Origin: Bradyrhizobium tropiciagri
GTDB taxonomy: Bacteria > Pseudomonadota > Alphaproteobacteria > Rhizobiales > Xanthobacteraceae
Length of the DNA stretch: 64,000 nucleotides
Assembly (NCBI RefSeq): GCF_018130545.1
Contig: NZ_JAFCKF010000007.1
Span: forward strand, 1 to 64,000
Direction of reading: 5' to 3'
The notes below the pieces were generated by a model, which was given only the letters and a program-made list of their open reading frames with translations, was not told the origin of the DNA and searched no databases. The translations under genes were made by a program, and so were the position numbers. Shown here in pieces: positions 1-8,561 of the stretch. Within the stretch, counting starts at the first letter, position 1. Each line of letters starts with the position of its first letter.

Positions 1-366
1 CGGGAAATGGTCGGTGAGGAAGCCGCCGCCATTCTGCTTGGAGAAGAAGCCGTTGAAGCCCCACAGGCTCTCCTTCAGGGGACCAACGTCGAGCAGGTCC
101 ACGACCAGGAGGTCGCCGGGCTCGGCGCCCTTGACACCGATCGGGCCAGACAGAAAGTGCACGATCGAGAGATCGATGTCGCGCACGTCGTCGGCGGAAT
201 CGTTGTTCTTGATGAAGCCGCCGGTCCAGTCGACGGTCTCGATGATGAAGTCGTCACCGGGGCTAACCCACTCGACAATCGGAACCTCCGGATGCCAGCG
301 GTTGTGAATCTTGTCGTTTTCATAAGCCGACTTGGTGAGATCGACCTTGATCAGTGTGTCTGTCAT
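1..366 (-). CDS. fmdA: Formamidase (FmdA/AmdA family), N-terminal part, cut by window edge
   Basis: Reading the minus strand from an ATG at 366 gives a protein beginning MTDTLIKVDLTKSAYEND and containing HNRWHPEVPIVEWVSPGDDF, VDWTGGFIKNNDSADDVRD and HFLSGPIGVKGAEPGDLL. These blocks are characteristic of the acetamidase/formamidase family, which hydrolyses formamide to formate and ammonia in the cytoplasm. The frame is open to the window edge, so only about 122 residues of a protein usually near 400 are present. The gene points away from the reductase pair and has about 90 bp of upstream sequence before that pair's 3' end. The family call is firm; the exact amide substrate is inferred. Confidence 0.85.
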   Translation of the reverse strand, partial: MTDTLIKVDLTKSAYENDKIHNRWHPEVPIVEWVSPGDDFIIETVDWTGGFIKNNDSADDVRDIDLSIVHFLSGPIGVKGAEPGDLLVVDLLDVGPLKESLWGFNGFFSKQNGGGFLTDHFP

Positions 367-457
367 TGAGTGCATCCCTGCTTGGTTAATGACGTGGAAT
401 GAGCTGGCGACTGGGCGCTGCCGGCCTAATTTCTCTTCAATGCCTCGATTGGGGCCC

Positions 458-2044
458 CTAGTAGACGTCCTGCTGGTAGCGGCCTCGTTTCTTTAGATCG
501 GCGACGAATGCTATGGCGTCGTCCGTGCTGCGTTTTCCGAACTCAGCGACAATTTCGACGAGCGCTCGCTCAACGTCTTTCGCCATACGTTTAGCGTCGC
601 CGCAGACGTAGAAATGCGCTCCGTCCGCCAACCATGACCACACCTCCTGTCCCGACTGGCGCATGCGGTCCTGCACGTAGAATTTTTGATCGCTATCGCG
701 CGACCACGCTAACGACAGACGCGTCAGCAGGCCCTTCGACCGCATGGCCTTAAGCTCGTCGGAATAGAAGAAATCCAAGTCGCTTCGTTGATGACCAAAG
801 AACAGCCAGTTGCGTCCAGATGCGCCCAGCGCGCCGCGCTCCTGAAGAAACGCGCGGAACGGCGCTACACCCGTTCCAGGTCCAACCATGATAATTGGGA
901 GATTTGGATCCGCAGGCAGGGCGAATCCATGCGCCTTTTGAACATAGATCGGCAGCTTCTCTCCGGACTGTATGCGTTCGGCCAGGTATGTCGAAGCGGC
1001 ACCGAGCCGACGGCGCTTACCGGCTTCGTATCGGACAACATCGACCGTGAGCGACACCTTGGCCGGCGAGGCCCTATACGAAGACGAAATCGAATAGAGC
1101 CTTGGCTGCAGAGGCTCGAGCGCCTCAACAAACGCCTCTGGATCAGGTCTGGCTTTGCTAAATTTCTCGAGGGCCGCCAGCACATCGAGCGATGCCGCAT
1201 CCCCGTCGGGATCTTCACCGGATGCCAGCGCCCTCGCCTTTTGACGCGCTGTCCCACCTATAATGTATGACAGCAATTGGAAGAGCGTATCGGGTGCCGG
1301 CGATAGCGATACGCGCTCCGTAAGGATGGTCTTCAGGGCCACCTCGCCAATGACGTGGTCAGGGCTCGCGCCGAGCGCGGCGATCACATCGCCGACGAGA
1401 ATGGGATCGTTCTTCGGAAACACTCCCAAAGAATCTCCCACCTCATAGTCGAGTTCTGTATCGGTCAGATCGAAATCGAGATGCCAAGTCTCTTTCTCCG
1501 AGCCAGCCTTGTTGAGACGTAACCGTGAGAGAAACGCCGCCTCAACCGGGTTGTCGCGCGACCTGCCGCGTTCGCTTGTGCGAATCTCGGATACCGCGGG
1601 CACGACCTCAGCTGCGGGCTTGAGACCGGATGACGCGTCGCCTCCCAGTTCGGCGTACAGTGCCTTCAGCATCCTTGCGGTTTCTTTTCCGCCTGGAACG
1701 CAAAGATTGAGGCGCGCCTCCGATCGATTGGCGATAGCGTCTGCGTAGTCGCTGCAGTTGAAACCGCACTGGCCGCAATCTTGCTGGGCCATGGCTGCCA
1801 TCATTCGCCGCCGCAGTGGCCGGTTCTCCGCCAACTTCATGCGCTCCGCGATAGGCATCGTCTGATCGTGCCAAGGCGCGGCGCCATCGTCTCCGTCGCT
1901 CGCGACTCCCGTCGGTACCGCGGGAGATGCTCCGTCGTCAGGCTCGAACAGACCTGCGAACAGGCCATTGAGCCAAGCGCGTTGGGCGTCCGAAAACGGC
2001 GCGGAAGGCGAGATAACCTCTCGCGGAGGCATAACGGAAGTCAT
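458..2044 (-). CDS. CysJ-like NADPH flavoprotein reductase with N-terminal Fe-S domain (no flavodoxin domain)
   Basis: The protein has 528 residues. An N-terminal Cys-rich segment around residues 90-125 (CGQCGFNC, then LCVPGG) matches a 4Fe-4S domain of the PF04060 type. The rest is the FAD/NADPH half of sulfite reductase flavoprotein: RLYSISSSYRASP for FAD, GPGTGVAPFRAFLQER for NADPH, FYVCGDAKRMAKDV, and the CysJ-like C-terminus GRYQQDVY. The FMN-binding flavodoxin domain of true CysJ is absent, so the Fe-S domain probably replaces it in passing electrons on. Its ATG overlaps the stop of the upstream siroheme reductase (ATGA at 2041-2044), so it is very likely that enzyme's electron donor. 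Confidence 0.85.
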   Translation of the reverse strand: MTSVMPPREVISPSAPFSDAQRAWLNGLFAGLFEPDDGASPAVPTGVASDGDDGAAPWHDQTMPIAERMKLAENRPLRRRMMAAMAQQDCGQCGFNCSDYADAIANRSEARLNLCVPGGKETARMLKALYAELGGDASSGLKPAAEVVPAVSEIRTSERGRSRDNPVEAAFLSRLRLNKAGSEKETWHLDFDLTDTELDYEVGDSLGVFPKNDPILVGDVIAALGASPDHVIGEVALKTILTERVSLSPAPDTLFQLLSYIIGGTARQKARALASGEDPDGDAASLDVLAALEKFSKARPDPEAFVEALEPLQPRLYSISSSYRASPAKVSLTVDVVRYEAGKRRRLGAASTYLAERIQSGEKLPIYVQKAHGFALPADPNLPIIMVGPGTGVAPFRAFLQERGALGASGRNWLFFGHQRSDLDFFYSDELKAMRSKGLLTRLSLAWSRDSDQKFYVQDRMRQSGQEVWSWLADGAHFYVCGDAKRMAKDVERALVEIVAEFGKRSTDDAIAFVADLKKRGRYQQDVY

Positions 2045-3813
2045 GCCGCGGCTTCCGCCTCAGCGAGTTTCTTGAGCGCTTCACCATCGTATCGGCTCGC
2101 AAAGACCACGAAAGGCTCATCAGGCGCAGTACGATTCGCAACGTACGCGCGCAATAGCGATTCCACGAATGACGGCGCTTCGTCTGCCGGCACATCCCTG
2201 AAGACCTCCTTTCCGAAGGTCCCATTCGGGCCAAAGCTACCCCCGGCATAGATATGATAGCCTTCGACGGAATCCTCTTCCTCGTTCTTGCTCACCTTGG
2301 TGCCCAACAAGCCGATATCGCTAATGCCAGCCTGCGCGCAGGAATTTGGGCATCCGGTGACATGGATATTCAGCGGAGTGTCGATAGCTACCCGCTCTTC
2401 GCACCACGATGCGATTTCCAACGCGTGGCGCTTCGTGGCCGTGTTGGCGTACTTACAGCCTAGCGTGCCAGTGCAAGCCACGAGGCCGGTCCGGATCGGC
2501 GATGCCTTCACGGCCAGGCCAAGCGCCTCGATCGCCGCAGTCGCCAACGGCACGTTATGGTCAGCGATCCCGGATATGAGAAGATTTTGCCAGATCGTCG
2601 TCCGAATATCGCCATCACCAAGATCGTGCGCCAACTTGGCTAGGCCGCGCACCTGCTCGCTTGTCATCATGCCAAGCGGCATGGCGACTCCGATCCAATT
2701 GAGCCCTGCCTGCTTCTGGGGGCGTACACCGATATGCGCAGTGCGATCGGCCGGCGGACGGTCCGAAATCGCGTCCGCCGACACTCTGGTCAGCTTATTT
2801 CCGTAGCGCTCTTCGACGAGCTCGAAGAACTTGTGGGGCCCAATTTCGTCCAGCAGATATTTTAGTCGTGCTTTGTTGCGCGCTGCCCGATTGCCGTAGT
2901 CGATGAAGACCCGCACGATCGCGACAGAAAGCTTGGCTGCATCTGACGGCCGGACAATTACCCCGCTGTCCTTTGCAAAAATGTTGTGTGGCGGCACACC
3001 GCCGATCCAAAGGCGGAACCAGATGCCTGGCTCGACACCGAAACCGTCCTTTATGTTGGTAGCCACAAATGCGACGTCGTTGCCCTCCTCAACTAGCGGA
3101 ATAATTCCGCCTCCGTCGAATGCAACGTTGAACTTGCGCGGAATTCCGCTCAGTGATCTATCGCTGAGAAGCTGAAAATGAAGCTCTTTGCCATAGGGCC
3201 TCGTATCGAGCAGCTCCTGCGGGTCGATACCCGCGGCGGGATTGCCGATAACATTGCGCACATTGTCCGCGCCAGACGCTAGGCCGGTTAGGCCGATTTC
3301 CTGGTAAGCCTGAATAACGGTAATCGTGTCCTTGGATTGCACATCCCTGATCTGAAGATTTGCACGCGTGCTGATTTGCACTTTGCCGTTTCCGTATCGC
3401 TCCGTGAGGTTGGCCAGTTCAGCAAACTGCCAATGCTTAACGGACCCGTTCGGAACGCGGGCACGACACATATAGGTCTTGCCGACCATCGGCTGGAAAA
3501 ACAGACCGAACCAGCGCCAGCGAAAAGCGTCCGCTGCTGATGGCGGAGAGTTCGTGCGAGATTCTTCTTTTAGCCGATCAAAGCCATCAAAAGGGTGCTG
3601 CTCACGTTTGATCACTTCCTGCTCTGAGAGTTTCTTTCCCTCGCCCAGGAAGCGGTTCTGCGCCCTAATGTGTGCTGCGTCAGGCCCGGTGGGCTCGGCG
3701 TCCGACGCAACAGTCTGCTTAGAGGGTCCGCGCAGCCCCGCACTACGTCCGAGCTGAAGGCCGGACATAAAGCCTTCGAGATAACGCTTCTGGACCTCAG
3801 TAAAGCCGTCCAT
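2041..3813 (-). CDS. Siroheme-[4Fe-4S] nitrite/sulfite reductase
   Basis: About 590 residues with the duplicated ferredoxin-like/siroheme architecture of NirA/CysI. Cluster and siroheme ligands are visible as CTGTLGC and TGCPNSC. The TGCPNSC form is more usual in nitrite reductases than the TGCPNGC of sulfite reductases, but this does not settle the substrate. It reduces nitrite to ammonium or sulfite to sulfide with six electrons in the cytoplasm. The start was set at the ATG at 3813, which follows a weak GGAAAC site; an upstream in-frame TTG at 3837 is an alternative. It is translationally coupled to the flavoprotein gene downstream, forming a two-gene assimilatory unit. Confidence 0.85.
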   Translation of the reverse strand: MDGFTEVQKRYLEGFMSGLQLGRSAGLRGPSKQTVASDAEPTGPDAAHIRAQNRFLGEGKKLSEQEVIKREQHPFDGFDRLKEESRTNSPPSAADAFRWRWFGLFFQPMVGKTYMCRARVPNGSVKHWQFAELANLTERYGNGKVQISTRANLQIRDVQSKDTITVIQAYQEIGLTGLASGADNVRNVIGNPAAGIDPQELLDTRPYGKELHFQLLSDRSLSGIPRKFNVAFDGGGIIPLVEEGNDVAFVATNIKDGFGVEPGIWFRLWIGGVPPHNIFAKDSGVIVRPSDAAKLSVAIVRVFIDYGNRAARNKARLKYLLDEIGPHKFFELVEERYGNKLTRVSADAISDRPPADRTAHIGVRPQKQAGLNWIGVAMPLGMMTSEQVRGLAKLAHDLGDGDIRTTIWQNLLISGIADHNVPLATAAIEALGLAVKASPIRTGLVACTGTLGCKYANTATKRHALEIASWCEERVAIDTPLNIHVTGCPNSCAQAGISDIGLLGTKVSKNEEEDSVEGYHIYAGGSFGPNGTFGKEVFRDVPADEAPSFVESLLRAYVANRTAPDEPFVVFASRYDGEALKKLAEAEAAA

Positions 3814-4294
3814 CGATGTTTCCGTAGCCACGTTCAAATTCCGGTTCTATCAGAGCACACGCCGGCAGGCAGACGATCACGCGAGGTGCCGACTGCTTGC
3901 AGATTCCGTTAGTGAAATTCCGCACATCCTCACGATGCGCGTAAATGACGTATCCGCCTCCTTTCCTGCCATTGGCCTTGGTTCCAAACACGGAAGCACG
4001 CACTGTTGCCGCAGAGCATCAACCCTGCGGCGTTCGAATGATTAAGTCCTGCGCTATCCGATGAAAACTTGGGCATTGAAGTGTCTGGTTAACGCCTTGA
4101 TGATACGCATCACTGCCTGAGCGAACCATGCGTTCAGCTCGCGGTACCAATTTTGACCGCATTCACCCCGCCGCGATGCAATAACGAAATAATCGGCCCG
4201 CCTCTTGCAGAGGAGCAACGGAACTGTTGAACTCAAGGCGGAAGCTTCGGCGACCGTGTCCGTACTTCCTCTGGTCACTTTGCGGGTAGCCTAG
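3814..4294. other. Divergent intergenic region between reductase pair and GlxA-type regulator
   Basis: No supported gene is visible in these 480 bp. It must hold the promoters for the minus-strand reductase pair and the plus-strand regulator. Short open frames exist on the minus strand but resemble nothing recognisable and were left out. Confidence 0.5.
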
Positions 4295-5296
4295 ATGAGC
4301 ACTGTGGTTGGTTTCCTTGCTTTCCCGGGCTTTCACATATTGGACCTCACGGGCCCCCTCGCCGCATTCGATGCGGCGTGCAACTTTCGGTCTCCAACGC
4401 CTTATGACATCCAAGTGTTGTCCGAGACGGGCGGGACTGTCGTCAGCTCCGCCGGTGTCGCGGTCCAAACAGTCCCATACCGGGGGGCCTCGCCTGATAC
4501 GCTGGTCGTAGTCGGAGGCAGAGGCGCCGTAGACGCAGATGAGGTTGAAGCACTCGAAGGCTGCGTTAAATTTATCCAGAACGCCAGCACGACTTCGCGA
4601 CGCATCGCGAGTGTATGCAGTGGCACGTTTATTCTTGCTGCGGCAGGTCTTCTCGATGGTCGTACGGTGACGACGCACTGGCGCAAGGCTACTCTTCTTC
4701 AAGAGATGTACCCCAACATCCAAGTCGACGCCGAAAGAATCTTTACGCAGGATGGTGGGATTTGGACGTCGGCAGGCGTGACTGCCGGCATCGATCTGGC
4801 ACTTGCCCTTATTGAAGACGACCTAGGCGCGGACGTTGCGCGCGAGGTGGCTAAGGACCTGGTAGTTTACTATCGACGACCAGGCGGCCAGTCACAATTT
4901 TCGGCGCTGCTAAGTATGGATCCGCCGACCGATAGAATCCGCGCTGCCCTTGCGTTCGCTCGTGAACACATCGCCGAAAACCTATCGGTCGAACGCTTAG
5001 CTGAGGCAGCACATCTGAGCCCACGTCAGTTTGCTCGCGCGTTTGTCGCGGAGACTGGACAGACTCCTGCCAAGGCGGTAGAGGGCCTACGCGCCGAGCT
5101 CGCGCGACAAAAGCTGCAAGCCGGGTGCGAAAGCGTTGATGTCATCGCGCAGTCGGTCGGTTTCGGCGACCGCGAACGGATGCGTCGAGCATTCATGCGG
5201 AAGTACGGAACGTGTCCGCTGGCGGTCCGGCGCGATACGCGCGCGTTTGTAGATCGACCTGGCAGCCGAGATTGGGCACCAGCCCACCCCGCTTAG
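4295..5296 (+). CDS. GlxA-family transcriptional regulator (DJ-1/PfpI domain + AraC HTH)
   Basis: 333 residues. The first ~190 form a DJ-1/PfpI-like domain with the elbow ASVCSGTFILAAAGLL, in which the Cys sits where the family's reactive Cys is found, followed by TVTTHW. The C-terminal ~110 residues form an AraC-type double helix-turn-helix (LSVERLAEAAHLSPRQFARAF and DVIAQSVGFGDRERMRRAF). Such proteins act as ligand-sensing activators in the cytoplasm. Its position divergent from the reductase pair makes nitrogen or sulfur regulation possible, but no operator was identified. The start is the ATG at 4295. The family call is firm and the target is unknown. Confidence 0.88.
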   Translation: MSTVVGFLAFPGFHILDLTGPLAAFDAACNFRSPTPYDIQVLSETGGTVVSSAGVAVQTVPYRGASPDTLVVVGGRGAVDADEVEALEGCVKFIQNASTTSRRIASVCSGTFILAAAGLLDGRTVTTHWRKATLLQEMYPNIQVDAERIFTQDGGIWTSAGVTAGIDLALALIEDDLGADVAREVAKDLVVYYRRPGGQSQFSALLSMDPPTDRIRAALAFAREHIAENLSVERLAEAAHLSPRQFARAFVAETGQTPAKAVEGLRAELARQKLQAGCESVDVIAQSVGFGDRERMRRAFMRKYGTCPLAVRRDTRAFVDRPGSRDWAPAHPA

Positions 5297-5642
5297 TGCG
5301 CGCGAACTGACGACCGCCGCATCCGTCGTTGTCCACGGATCTCCGGGCCTCGAATTTTCACGCGACAGCAGACGCGAATTGCCGTCTGACCCAATCTTGA
5401 CGACGCTCAAGACCTGCACGGTGCAGCGCTCCTGCGCCCACGCGGCGTTGCCTAATCCGACCTAGCCCCACGTGGTGCACCTCGTCCTAGGAGGATCCGC
5501 CTATTTCGCCCGCACCGCGCAGAAACGCGCGGTCGAGAGGCAGGCACAAACGCTCGTCACCTCGCGACGTTCGGCCCCGGCGACAGAAACTGAGGTGTAA
5601 ACGTCATTTTGTGTCGAACCCAAGGATCGTACAAAAAGGCGG

Positions 5643-5699
5643 CGCCCGATTTCTGAGCAAAATCGGGCGTCGCGGAAGGAAGATTTCCGCGCCCTTTTT
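5643..5699 (+). terminator. Two stacked hairpins with T-tract, likely Rho-independent terminator
   Basis: A perfect 10-bp stem (CGCCCGATTT 5643-5652 with AAATCGGGCG 5660-5669) is followed at once by a second stem (CGCGGAA 5671-5677 with TTCCGCG 5685-5691) and five T residues at 5695-5699. It lies downstream of the GlxA-type gene. The rest of the gap 5297-5845 shows no supported gene. Confidence 0.7.
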
Positions 5700-5845
5700 A
5701 AGCGTTCGCTCGGGTGCATCTCGCGGCCCGGAGACCTAGTCAGAGTCGGTTGCGGCGCTAGGTGCCTGCCGTCGGGGAAACGCTAATTCTGGGAGTTCTA
5801 GACGATCAACGCGTGAGACGAAGGTCTCGGATAGGAGAAGAACGA

Positions 5846-6337
5846 ATGCGCAAGAAGATGGTTGCCCTCTCTGCCTGTATGCTTCTGGCAGGTGTTGCAA
5901 CGGCCAATGCGGTCGAGGTGAAGGAACAGATCGTTGTGTCCGCAAGCCCGGATGTCGTCTGGAAGGTGGCAAACGAATATTGTTCGATCAAGACTTGGGG
6001 AAGGGTCTTTTCGAACTGCACCCAAAATATGAAGGACGGCGTCGTGTGGCGCTTTCTGACCGTGAAAGACGGCGGTGGGATCGTGAAGGAAAAGCTTACT
6101 GATGTCAGCGACACCAGCTACAGCTACTCCATCATGGAGGCGCCGCTTCCGATCGAGCATCACACCGGCAAGATTTGGGTGGAACCCGGCAGCGATGCGA
6201 GCCACACGGTTGTGAAATGGCATGTATCGTTCGACGTGAAGGCAGGAAACGACAAAGCAAAGACGACCCAGGCAATTAATGACATCCTGGTCGCCGGCTT
6301 GGGCGGGATTAAGGAAATCGCCGAGAAGACCCACTGA
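5846..6337 (+). CDS. Periplasmic SRPBCC-family protein
   Basis: 163 residues. The ATG at 5846 follows a TAGGAGA site at 5831-5837. Residues 1-22 are a signal peptide (KKMVALSACMLLAGVATANA, cleavage near ANA-VEV). The remainder is a START/SRPBCC-like fold with the pattern ASPDVVWKVANEYCSIKTWG...CTQNMKDGVVWRFLTVKDGG...EAPLPIEHH. A cytoplasmic paralogue without signal peptide lies at 53442-53879 and shares this pattern. Such proteins usually bind hydrophobic ligands; the ligand is unknown. The gene stands alone between two terminator-like hairpins. Confidence 0.8.
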   Translation: MRKKMVALSACMLLAGVATANAVEVKEQIVVSASPDVVWKVANEYCSIKTWGRVFSNCTQNMKDGVVWRFLTVKDGGGIVKEKLTDVSDTSYSYSIMEAPLPIEHHTGKIWVEPGSDASHTVVKWHVSFDVKAGNDKAKTTQAINDILVAGLGGIKEIAEKTH

Positions 6338-6345
6338 ACTCACTT

Positions 6346-6384
6346 CGGGAGCTGCACAAGCAAGTGCAGCTCCCGATTTCCGTT
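6346..6384 (+). terminator. Terminator hairpin after SRPBCC gene
   Basis: A perfect 12-bp stem (CGGGAGCTGCAC 6346-6357 with GTGCAGCTCCCG 6364-6375) starts 8 bp after the stop codon and is followed by ATTTCCGTT. The T-tract is short, so bidirectional or partial termination is possible. Confidence 0.65.
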
Positions 6385-6590
6385 AGACATCTCTGTTTCT
6401 TCGTGACCCCAAGGTGTAGCCGTTTGGCCGATAGAAGTTGATGCTGCGGATTGCGCGCTGAGACCAACACGTCATCGCCATGCCGACCAGCGTGATCCCG
6501 AAGCAGACGTTATCGCCGCTTCATCAAATCGACTGTTGCGGATCTTAGGACGGCACCATCCGAAACGGCGTGCCGTGACATTGACCGGCT

Positions 6591-7211
6591 TCACGCCAAC
6601 CCATTTTCGATCGCGAACCGAACCAGTTCGGACAGCGTACGCATGCCGAGCTTTTGGCGAATGATGGCTGACGTATTGGCAATCGTCTTATAGGATGCTC
6701 TAAGCTGCCAGGCCGCCTCGGACAGGCTTTTGCCTGCTCCTAGCAGTCGCAGAATTTCGACGTCGCGTGCCGACAGTTTCGCCAACGGGCCCTTGGTTGA
6801 CTCGATCTGCCCGAACGCGAGACGTTCGGCGATCGATGGCGGGAGATATTGGCCGCCGCCGGCGACCCTTCGGATGGCTTCAACGAGATGCGTGGGCTCG
6901 CCTGACTTGGACACATAGCCCCGCGCGCCACTTTCGATTGCTCGGGCCGCGAAGAATGGATCCTCATTCATGCTGAACATGACGATCCGCGCGGAGGCCT
7001 TCCGCCCTAGAATACGCCTCGCGAGTTCTAGGCCGGAGACCCCGGGAAGATTGACATCGAGCACGCAAATGTCGGGTTCTTCGGCGACGAAGACGGCGAG
7101 CCCGGCATCTGCATCGACCGCATCGACAATCTCAACTTCCGGATGTGAAGCAAACAATGCTCGACAGCCGGAAGCAACAATCGGATGATCGTCAACGATC
7201 AGGATTCGCAT
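6591..7211 (-). CDS. NarL/FixJ-family response regulator (REC + LuxR HTH)
   Basis: 206 residues from the ATG at 7211 (MRILIVDDHP); a longer in-frame start at 7238 would add nine unlikely residues. The receiver domain has the acidic pair in IVDDH, the phospho-acceptor Asp in CVLDVNLPG, and the downstream Lys in YVSKSGEP. The C-terminus is a LuxR HTH (LSARDVEILRLLGAGKSLSEAA...TSAIIRQKLG). No histidine kinase gene is next to it. Regulators of this class (AgmR/ErbR-like) control PQQ-dependent alcohol oxidation in other proteobacteria, and it lies downstream of the PQQ-associated genes, so such a role is an inference from context. Confidence 0.85.
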   Translation of the reverse strand: MRILIVDDHPIVASGCRALFASHPEVEIVDAVDADAGLAVFVAEEPDICVLDVNLPGVSGLELARRILGRKASARIVMFSMNEDPFFAARAIESGARGYVSKSGEPTHLVEAIRRVAGGGQYLPPSIAERLAFGQIESTKGPLAKLSARDVEILRLLGAGKSLSEAAWQLRASYKTIANTSAIIRQKLGMRTLSELVRFAIENGLA

Positions 7212-7537
7212 GTGGTTGCAGCCGGATGATCCCGCCAAAGAAAATCAAGTACGGTGCCGGGCCGATGCCACCCGCATATCGTCCCTCGAAGAGGTCTGTC
7301 ATTGCCGCACCCAACGATCTCGTCCGCGGCCGCCGTGAGCCGGCCAAAGGCGGCACGTATGTCGGTGGCTTTCGGCCCGCTAACACGGAGGAACAGCGGC
7401 GCGCGCACGGATATCGTGGTCGGCGATTGCTTCATCGAGCAGTAGCAGCCGCGGTCGATGAAGCCGTGGCTGCGCCATCTGGATGCATCGGGATCTGCGT
7501 CAAGCGATGGGATCGAGCCGGTAGCAGTAGCCGCCAT
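7199..7537 (-). pseudogene. Probable 5' remnant of a PQQ-associated ABC ATPase or similar gene
   Basis: An open frame starts with an ATG (7537-7535) overlapping the stop of the beta-propeller gene (TGATG), as expected for a coupled next gene. It then overlaps the start of the response regulator. It reads APLFLRVSG about 50 residues in but lacks any Walker motif. In related clusters the propeller gene is followed by a dedicated ABC ATPase (TIGR03864-type) and a permease. The arrangement suggests that gene pair was lost by deletion. The identification is tentative. Confidence 0.3.
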
Positions 7538-8541
7538 CACCGATCCCTAGTCGGCGCGATCGCGATCCCCCAAGGCATTTCGCCAACCTGGATTGACTTG
7601 ATCACCTTTTGCGCCGCAACGTCGATGACGGAGATGTCATTGGACGCGCCATTGGCCACCAGGAGGTATTTCTCGTCTGGCGTGAACGCGCCGTGCCACA
7701 CCCGTTGGCCTACCAAGAGATATTTGAGTACTTCATGGCTGATTCCATCGACTACGGCGACGCGATTGGCCGGACCCAGATGGACGAAACCGAGCTTGCC
7801 ATCATGTGTGAGATTGATGCCAACCGGTTGGATCTCCTCGCCCCGCAATCCAGGGATAGCGAATTTCACCACCTGCTTGGTTTTGCGCGCCGCCGGATCG
7901 ACGATCGAAAGTCCACCGCCCACTTCCGATGTCACCCACAGCTCGGATCCGTCGGCTTTGAAGGCCGCGGAGCGCGGGCGGGCGCCCAGCAACAGGTTGC
8001 CAACGACCTTGCGCCCCTCAACATCGATGAAATGCGCCATACTCGTCGTCTCTGAAGTACAGACGACGATCCGCGCATCGGGACTGATCGCAACCCCCTC
8101 TGGTTCGATGCCGACTGCAACCTGTCCGACCTTCTGGCGCGTTGCAAGATCGATGATGGTCAGAAGCGCGCTGTTCTCGTTCGCCACATAGAGATATTTG
8201 TCGCCGGAATCAATCGCGAACTGTTCGGGGTCTTCGCCCGACGGCAGTTTGCCCGCGACCTGCAGCGTCGCCGCGTCGATGATCTCGATTGTATCGTCGT
8301 CGCCCACGGCAACATATACAAATTTCCCGTCCTTTGACGTCTCGATGCCGCGCGGCCGCTGACCGGTCTTAACTGCACCGGTGACTTTCATTGCATCAGT
8401 ATCCACTATCGAGATCGAATTACTCTTCTCGTTGGAAACATAGGCTGTATAGGCAACGGCGGATGCCGCAGACGCCAATTGTGCCACAAAGATAATGGTG
8501 CAGCCTAGTCCAACCGGCGATCGCAATCTCGGTCTCTCCAC
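7537..8541 (-). CDS. PQQ-catabolism-associated YVTN beta-propeller protein
   Basis: About 334 residues with an N-terminal signal sequence (VGLGCTIIFVAQLASAASA) and at least six beta-propeller repeats of the YVTN type (AYVSNEKSNSISIVDTD, YVAVGDDDTIEIIDAAT, YVANENSALLTIIDLAT, LLVANGASNDISVIDVA). This matches the PQQ-dependent-catabolism-associated propeller family (TIGR03866-like), a periplasmic protein found beside PQQ alcohol dehydrogenases. The start is a GTG at 8541 after a GGGGAAAGA site; a GTG at 8556 is also in frame. It follows the substrate-binding protein gene by about 20 bp in the same operon. Confidence 0.8.
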   Translation of the reverse strand: MERPRLRSPVGLGCTIIFVAQLASAASAVAYTAYVSNEKSNSISIVDTDAMKVTGAVKTGQRPRGIETSKDGKFVYVAVGDDDTIEIIDAATLQVAGKLPSGEDPEQFAIDSGDKYLYVANENSALLTIIDLATRQKVGQVAVGIEPEGVAISPDARIVVCTSETTSMAHFIDVEGRKVVGNLLLGARPRSAAFKADGSELWVTSEVGGGLSIVDPAARKTKQVVKFAIPGLRGEEIQPVGINLTHDGKLGFVHLGPANRVAVVDGISHEVLKYLLVGQRVWHGAFTPDEKYLLVANGASNDISVIDVAAQKVIKSIQVGEMPWGIAIAPTRDR

Positions 8542-8561
8542 GTGCTCTTTCCCCACAATTT

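Noticed and set aside
7145-8191. Long plus-strand open frame of 348 codons
   Set aside because: It lies antisense to the response regulator and propeller genes and its protein has no family pattern; it reflects high GC content.
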